Assembly (NCBI RefSeq): GCF_014839805.1
Contig: NC_051129.1
Location: 3,972,920 to 4,036,919 of the forward strand
Origin: Manduca sexta
Lineage: Eukaryota > Arthropoda > Insecta > Lepidoptera > Sphingidae
Direction of reading: 5' to 3'
DNA length: 64,000 nucleotides
In this document: positions 58,101 to 64,000 of the stretch, piece by piece
Position numbering within the stretch: the stretch's first letter is position 1
Layout of the letters: each line of letters begins with the position of its first letter
Translations under genes and position numbers: made by a program
The notes under the pieces: model-generated
What the model saw: only the letters and a program-made list of their open reading frames with translations
What the model was told of the DNA's origin: nothing
The model's database searches: none

Positions 58101-60140
58101 TTTTATAAAAAAATAATAATCATAACAACGTTCCGTGTTTACAAGAAAGTACATAATCCATTATTGTCGTATATTTTTAGTCGTGTAATTCTTTGTTCTT
58201 CAAATATCTTTTAGTTATTCTCGATTCCAAGTCTCCAAACATTTATGATGTCATAAGAAAAGATTTATATCAATTCACACATATGAGTCGTTAATATGAT
58301 TTTAAAACAGAGTCTCAGTACGGCTCAAAAACATAATATCTATTCACAAATAACCTTCTATAATTATATACCTATTCTTATTTCTTACCCATTATAATTT
58401 GTACTAGTCCATCATCGGTTAAAAATAACGACCTATACAATTATACTTTGAAGCCTTGAAGTTTTTTGTCCAGTTTTTGCCCTTGAGGCTCTGTAGGACT
58501 ATATTTGGCTCTCATTGAATCACAATTATTGATGTTTGAAGTAAAGACTAGTGCACATAGTTAAGTATATAAAATTTTTTCATGCAATAATTTTTTTCAG
58601 TTTAGTATATAATTATTTTTCAATCATCGGTTTTGTATTCGATGTATGATTAATTGGTTTACGGAACGTTGACGCATATGATAAGGGCATTCTTGAAAAT
58701 GTTTATGAGCTAATGTTAGTTGGAATTTTAAGCGTTTATTTTTCCTTATTAGGATTTTTTAATGTGTTAAATCTTACAATACCTTTATATATTTTAAGCC
58801 TCTATTTCATTTCCTTTTTTGAACATGAAAATGATATTAAAAAGTGATAAAGTTTTTAAAAAAAATCATTAAGCAATGAATATTGTGTATAACACTTATT
58901 ATGTACTTTAGATTTCTAACAAAATTTTCCATATCCTTGTATGTATATTTTTAATTGGATATTTAGAAACATTTTTTTTAAAACTGTTTATTTTAACAAC
59001 ATCCTTATACTACGTTTATTGACAATGCTTATACCAAGTGTAACTAACTTTTTGCATACGTTAACATGTGTTATTAGCATGCTATTGTGTTCTTCCCATG
59101 TGTGATCTCCGTTTAGTTTAATTCAGTCACCAATATTAATATTTAGTGTGCATCAAGAATAGTCTTCTGCTCGGGTTATTTCCTTTGTTTTGTGGTTAAA
59201 TAGTTGTTGCATGCGAAACAAGTGAGGTAAGATTTACAGAAATCAGTTTTATGATTATTAGTGTTGTAATAAATTATTCCCTTACATTAAGAGCTGTTGG
59301 GGAAAGCGACCATTATCTACTTTACGTTTTTATAAACATTACGACAAACTTCAACATTCAATCAAAAACACAGGAATCACTGCATAAATTATCTTTCTTA
59401 ATCTCTTAATTTAATTCAACAAAAAATAAACATTAATTCTTATCTTTATTATTAATATTCGTTATTTATCGTCCGACTGATATGGTCATGTTGGTTATTA
59501 AGCGTATTAACTCTCTCTTTCGTAGGAGCGCAGTGACATATCGACAGCTTTTGAACATTTATTACGTTATGTAATGTACTGAGACCCACTTTCTTTGGCA
59601 AAGCAGTATTAACGTGCCCTTTAATTTGCAACATTACGTCATATTAAAAAGTACTTAGTGATTATAGCAAACATATTAAGGCATTTAAAATTGATGCTTA
59701 TTTCGTTTAAATAATGGTCAAGTTAAGGATTTTTTTAGTTATTCCGCATACGTACATTTATTTTATGCGTTTGAAATGGCTGTCATCATTGTGCCGATAT
59801 AATAGAAGTTGACAAAGATACCGCGTTGAAGTAAAATAATTCGTTTGAAAATTGCAATACTAAAAACAATATAATTTTCTGTTTTTTGCTACACTCTAGG
59901 GAAATCCGGAATCTGTAGTCTCGAATCAATTAGCTACTAGTTTATGCGTTGGGAAGTTTATTCTCGGGAAGGCGATGCTAGGGCATGCCTCGCCTCGGCA
60001 TGTCTTGATAACAACAAAAGCTTTACCATCATATTAGTCTAGATATCATTGTAAGTCTGTAAATCGTGTACTCGCCTTTATGTTTCTACAGAAGGTGAAC
60101 AAAACAATATAAATACGTCTTATTGTTTTAGTACATTTTA
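58101..60140. other. Unique AT-rich non-coding DNA
   Basis: No gene was supported. The minus frame 59452-59634 is unremarkable. A GC patch at 59971-60003 has two nearly inverted ggcatg blocks (gggcatgcctcgcctcggc). Confidence 0.45.
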
Positions 60141-60144
60141 GGAA

Positions 60145-60205
60145 CGCATTGTCACTTCGGAGCATTGCCCCACCAGGGAATCGAACTTCTGCTTACGACT
60201 GACGT
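60145..60205 (-). repeat. tRNA-like SINE head fragment
   Basis: Read on minus, gcagaagttcgattccctgg contains GTTCGATTCC (complement of 60177-60186), a good B-box match, followed by tggggcaatgctccg. No A box or body of a known family in this window joins it. Probably a decayed SINE of a third family. Confidence 0.4.
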
Positions 60206-60499
60206 ATTATTAATGAAATCACCGTTATTTAAATGTTGCAGGAAAACTTGTATTTTATTAAAGTCTAGACAATTAGTCACTGTCTGCACCTGTCACCTTA
60301 AAACTGCACTTGTGTAAAATTTTCTGTTTACGTGCACTCATTTTGGAGTTTTTTACCTACGGTTATTGCATTTAATTGTCCCAAATTCGTTATTTAAATT
60401 AATGTAAACGCGACGAAATTGTCAGTGTCCTTAATTATGTTTAGTTTGTCTATTTTTATGCCTGGTACGTTTGATAATTTTATATTATAAAAATAATAT
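60206..60499. other. Unique AT-rich DNA
   Basis: Nothing was recognised. Confidence 0.45.
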
Positions 60500-60822
60500 T
60501 ATATACTGTCCTGTATTATATATTGTCCCACTGCTGGGCAAGGGCCTCTTCTTCTACGGAGAGGGATTAGGCCTTACTCCAGCACGCTGGTCCTAGTTGG
60601 CCTGGGTTGGTAGACTTCACACACCCTCAAAATTCGTATAGAGAATTTCTCAGACATACAGGTTTCCTCGCGATGTATTCCTTCACCCTTAGAGCAAGCG
60701 ATAATTTACAAGAATACACACATAATTATTTTGGGAAAAATCAGATGTGTGTGCTCTTGGGATTCAAACCTGCAAACATTCGTCTCAGCAGTTCGTTACA
60801 CACCCAACTAGGCTATCGTCGC
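60500..60822 (-). mobile_element. tRNA-derived SINE, full length, minus strand
   Basis: Third copy of the 27065 and 32199 family. Read on minus, it has head gcgacgatagcctagttggg, B box GGTTTGAATCC (complement of 60760-60770, one change from consensus), body with ctaagggtgaaggaatacat and a tgtataatacagg-like tail turned to atatataatacaggacagt. Two plus-strand frames across it are incidental. No clear target duplication. Confidence 0.85.
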
Positions 60823-63571
60823 TTACAGAAATAGCGTGTTATCAAATACCGATAGAGACATTCATTTTCTTAGAATCGAAAGTGTCTGCTTCACGCTATT
60901 GTTCCCTCGCGTGTTATTATGATAATGTTAATAAGCGTAGTTTCATTGCTATGCAGCGGTATTACTAGCGTCGGATTGCTTTTGTTTTGTTCTTGTTTTT
61001 TTATGTACTTTGAGAATTGCATTGAATGAAACTGCAGCGTTCTATTTCAATATCTTTATTTCTATTTTATAAAATATCACGCTTTTATGTCACAGGTGTG
61101 GGCAGAGACTAAGAAATGCACCTTTGCCCAATTTTGGAACACTTTTTTCACTTTCATTAATTTGTTTATGCATTCCTGTTGGTTCTGAGGAGTTTTGATC
61201 TGCTCTTAAGTAGGTGAGGAACTTTTATACAAATATGTTATACATATTTATTCGATTTTAACGTTAGGGCTAAAAGGTTCCTATATTACGTAAACCTGGT
61301 TCGAAATGGAGCAATGGTTTTTAAGGGATTGAAGTAATAAAAAATAGTATTTTACCTACTTATTTTTGTAATATATTCGTAAAGCCCATATTTTATCGTT
61401 TTAAAAGTGAAATAGTGCATTCTATTTATTTTATTTACACATACGAATCTCGTATAATAGATAATCGTGGTGGTTAGTTTGCGGCTTAACGAATTAACAT
61501 TGAAACCACGAACAAGAGAATGATATGTGCATCTGACATCGATCAGTACCAACAAGATAATAATTAAGCTTAGGAAATTATATTTCACAAACAAGATGGC
61601 ATAACATTCTTCATAGAAAGTTAACATTGCAAAAAATCTTAGTTGTTTTCTGTCCAGGGCTTCAGACAAGATTCCATTCCACAATGTTCAACGCTCATAG
61701 AAAACGAAAAAAACCATGCGAATTATATAATAATGACAATAGACTTATCACTATGATATGTAATTCTTATACATTTTAGGTTACCGTTCGAAATTGTAGA
61801 AATTATCTAAGGATCCAGGAATAAACGTGTGACATTTCAATGAATAAATAATAACGTGTGAAATTTACAAGTTATCTAATAATAGGAATTTCAGATAGCG
61901 AATCAGATATTGACAATGAAATACTAGAAGGAATTAGAGACATTTAAAGGTTAACAGATGGGTCGGCAGGAAAATCACGGCCGCTGGACCTCCGCAGCAA
62001 TTTATTACATTCTATAAATAAGGTCTACTAGCCTGGCTTTACATCAATTAATGTAGATGATGCTCCGAGATTTGTGACATATTTAGCAAAGGGCTTTTAA
62101 ATTGTATTTTTTCTGAGAGGCGTAGCATGATGTCCCTAAGGATATTCGTTAACGAAGAAGGTCTAGGTGTCAATTATAATATTTTCTTTCTTCAATTAGG
62201 GTTAACTTTTTTCATGTTATTTTTTTTATCTCTATTACATTTTTTTGCCGTTTACAGTCTTACACTATTTCAACATCTAATACTATTTCAATATGGTCCA
62301 TTTTTGCAATTTACTGTTAAGCATAAAAAAATCTAATTAATCACATGGGTCCTAAACCAGAAAAAAATCTCATCAACATAAAACCGCAGGTAAAATTGCA
62401 GGTCCCTCGGACCTTAAACCAATTCTAAAAGAAACAATTATTTTGTTTGTCGGATGAGGGTAAATTGAAAGATAAATTGTTGTATACCTCGGACCTCGGG
62501 TAATACGTAAAATGGGATGAAACGGTTAAATCTGCTTAATTAATTTAGTATCGTCGGCTGACTAGGATAAGTGTTGATTTAGCTTATATTATGTCCTGAA
62601 CCTGCCTCGTGTTGGATTGGATGAGTTGTTGATTCTAATTTTATAGTGTGAATAAATTATTTCTCTAAAGACTAATTAGTCTTCGAGAAATTTACGATCA
62701 ACTTCTTTTCAATATAAATAAGTTTGACATTTTTATGGGCTGTCAAAATAAAAAGAAACTTTGCAAAGGCATTCGTTAGAAATCATTTATGTAGGTATTA
62801 GAAAACCCATTAGAAAAACCATGCAAACTAACGAAATGTATAGATACAGTTTTAGAAATTTACTTTTTCTATAAATTCCAAAGAAATTTTATAATTCTGG
62901 TAGAATTTATAATAGATCCGTCGACATAGGAAAATAAATTGTGAGAGTTTTTCATTATGTCTATAAAATAAGGCGACGTGTTAAAAATATTAAAAAGTAT
63001 TATCTGAACAAGGTAATTTGTCTTCTTCATAGACCATTCATCATTTACTATGTTGTCCATGGTTCCGTCAATTACCTTGTTGAACTATAATTCTCTTTGC
63101 TTATTGAATTCCTCAATACCGGAAAGAAGTCTGAGATTTATATACCGTTTAAATAATAAATAATAAATATGCACTACAAGTTATATCATTTTGCACGTTA
63201 AAGTCAGTAGAATTAATCAACCTGGACTCAAGGCACTGGTCAAACCTTGTTATTCCGGTATGTACAAATTAGGTAAGCGAGTTTTCATTTTCAAGTAAAT
63301 CTGTTGTGACATATCAATTTTTATTTGTTTATTTTTTTGTTATAACAGTCCTTCAGCTGTCGATGGTATAGTTACAAAATATTTATCTTAAAAACAATAC
63401 GCCAATTACGAGGTACACATGATTATACAAATTAATTTGCGAGAGTAGACAAATGAAATAAATGTGATGTGTGTGTATGAGTGAGCGTGAATGTGTGCAT
63501 CCATGATAATGAAATGCGACTTACAAAACACGCTATGGCTCCCTATTTATTAGATTTTTTTTATATTGTAG
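60823..63571. other. Unique AT-rich non-coding DNA
   Basis: No gene was supported in 2.7 kb. A 110-codon minus frame (61352-61684) is Tyr/Ile/Phe-rich with no motif. A frame at 62127-62336 is Leu/Phe-rich and unsupported. Confidence 0.45.
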
Positions 63572-63657
63572 GAATGGACCCGGCAGACGTAATTCTATCA
63601 CTGGCCGCACGAACAAACCTACAGATACGCGATGATTATATTGTTTCTTTTCTTTAA
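63572..63657 (+). other. Weak terminal-exon candidate
   Basis: A plausible splice acceptor (agattttttttatattgtag) is followed by GAATGGACC. The frame from ATG 63574 reads MDPADVILSLAARTNLQIRD then DYIVSFL and stops at TAA. The composition is protein-like and GC-richer than the flanks. The exon would need an upstream phase-1 donor. Joined to the phase-0 exon at 5172 it would hit a stop, so they are not direct partners. Confidence 0.2.
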
Positions 63658-64000
63658 AGGGATTCAGTAAACACGTTTGTACTATATAATATTATGTTTG
63701 ATGTACATATTTAAATTTACAGTATTAAAATTATTGTTGTCAGTCGAATTATTTATCAGTTTAACTAAAAGGTAAATTTTCTTGTCGTCATCCTAAAAAA
63801 TTATAAAGATATTTTTATCCCTTCTTCTTTTAACAATTTCCTTCTTAGACTCATCGGCGTTGTTAGCTGTTGACACAATATTATGTATTTTTTTCATACA
63901 AGCACAGCAAAGTGATTCGCTAGTGATTTTTTATTTTATTTATTTTTATTTATTTATTTATACATATATTATAACACCATAACAGTTGAAACTAATGCGA
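63658..64000. other. AT-rich DNA with (TTTA)n run
   Basis: A ttattt-type simple repeat lies at about 63930-63960. No gene was seen at the right edge. Confidence 0.5.

Noticed and set aside
60145..60205. tRNA gene on minus strand
   Set aside because: The T-arm-like GTTCGATTCC is good, but no matching acceptor, D arm or anticodon arm could be formed.
60607..60968. Two overlapping plus-strand ORFs
   Set aside because: They read through the antisense strand of the SINE at 60500-60822.
61352..61684. 110-codon minus-strand ORF
   Set aside because: Tyr/Ile/Phe-rich composition follows local AT content; no motif or splice signal.
63572..63657. Direct second exon for the exon at 5172-5219
   Set aside because: The phase does not fit: joining after phase 0 reads into TAA within seven codons.
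1..64000. CRISPR array, prokaryotic operon, phage or plasmid features
   Set aside because: No regularly spaced direct repeats, no clustered long ORFs with ribosome binding sites, and repeat content typical of an insect nuclear genome.

Overview
This is a eukaryotic, AT-rich, gene-poor window that looks like intronic or intergenic DNA from a moth or butterfly (Lepidoptera). No continuous bacterial-type or intact multi-hundred-codon reading frame exists on either strand, and almost everything that can be named is a mobile-element relic of lepidopteran type. The evidence includes tRNA-derived SINEs with A and B boxes, 3' ends of non-LTR retrotransposons coding for conserved C-termini such as WRSxGxAYVQQWT and EVCQNRxKWxxIVS, and many short Helitrons. 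The Helitrons start with TC, end with a small GC hairpin plus CTAG or CTAA, and sit between a host A and T. Host assignment is by recognition of these families, not by a database search.

Layout. 1-9.2 kb is mostly unique and holds the best gene evidence: a short first coding exon (5172-5219, MPSVFDKIRK...) ending in a consensus splice donor, about 210 bp downstream of a perfect DRE motif (TATCGATA), and a second promoter-like island at 9034-9144 with a perfect NRF1-type palindrome (TGCGCATGCGCA). A SINE with clear target-site duplications lies at 4100-4372 and a complete 186-bp Helitron at 6917-7102. 9.7-17.8 kb carries several retrotransposon 3' tails and two adjacent open stretches on the minus strand (10779-11320). 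17.8-27.4 kb is mostly unique, with five Helitron copies or fragments and one SINE.

29.1-34.6 kb is the densest repeat cluster: two retrotransposon tails, two LINE ORF C-termini, a SINE with 11-bp target-site duplications, a 489-bp Helitron and a Helitron 5' fragment, with a lone well-formed 74-codon ORF (31639-31860) between them. 36.6 kb has a MITE that is nearly one long palindrome with nested hairpins. 39.8-40.8 kb has a diverged tandem duplication and a 5'-truncated SINE. 47.85-48.79 kb is an internally deleted terminal-inverted-repeat DNA transposon that keeps the start of a coding region. 49.9-51.1 kb holds two Helitrons in tandem, the second with an internal 123-bp duplication. 54.9 kb has a perfect 21-bp-arm hairpin. 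57-61 kb has another Helitron, a LINE C-terminus and a SINE. The end of the window is AT-rich, with one weak exon candidate at 63.57 kb.

If the exon at 5172 is real, most of the window could be its first intron on the plus strand. No compatible downstream exon could be identified by eye. No rRNA, intact tRNA, CRISPR array or operon is present, and nothing here supports a new multi-gene system. The most unusual structures are the hairpin-rich MITE, the perfect snap-back at 54.94 kb and the stacked Helitrons.
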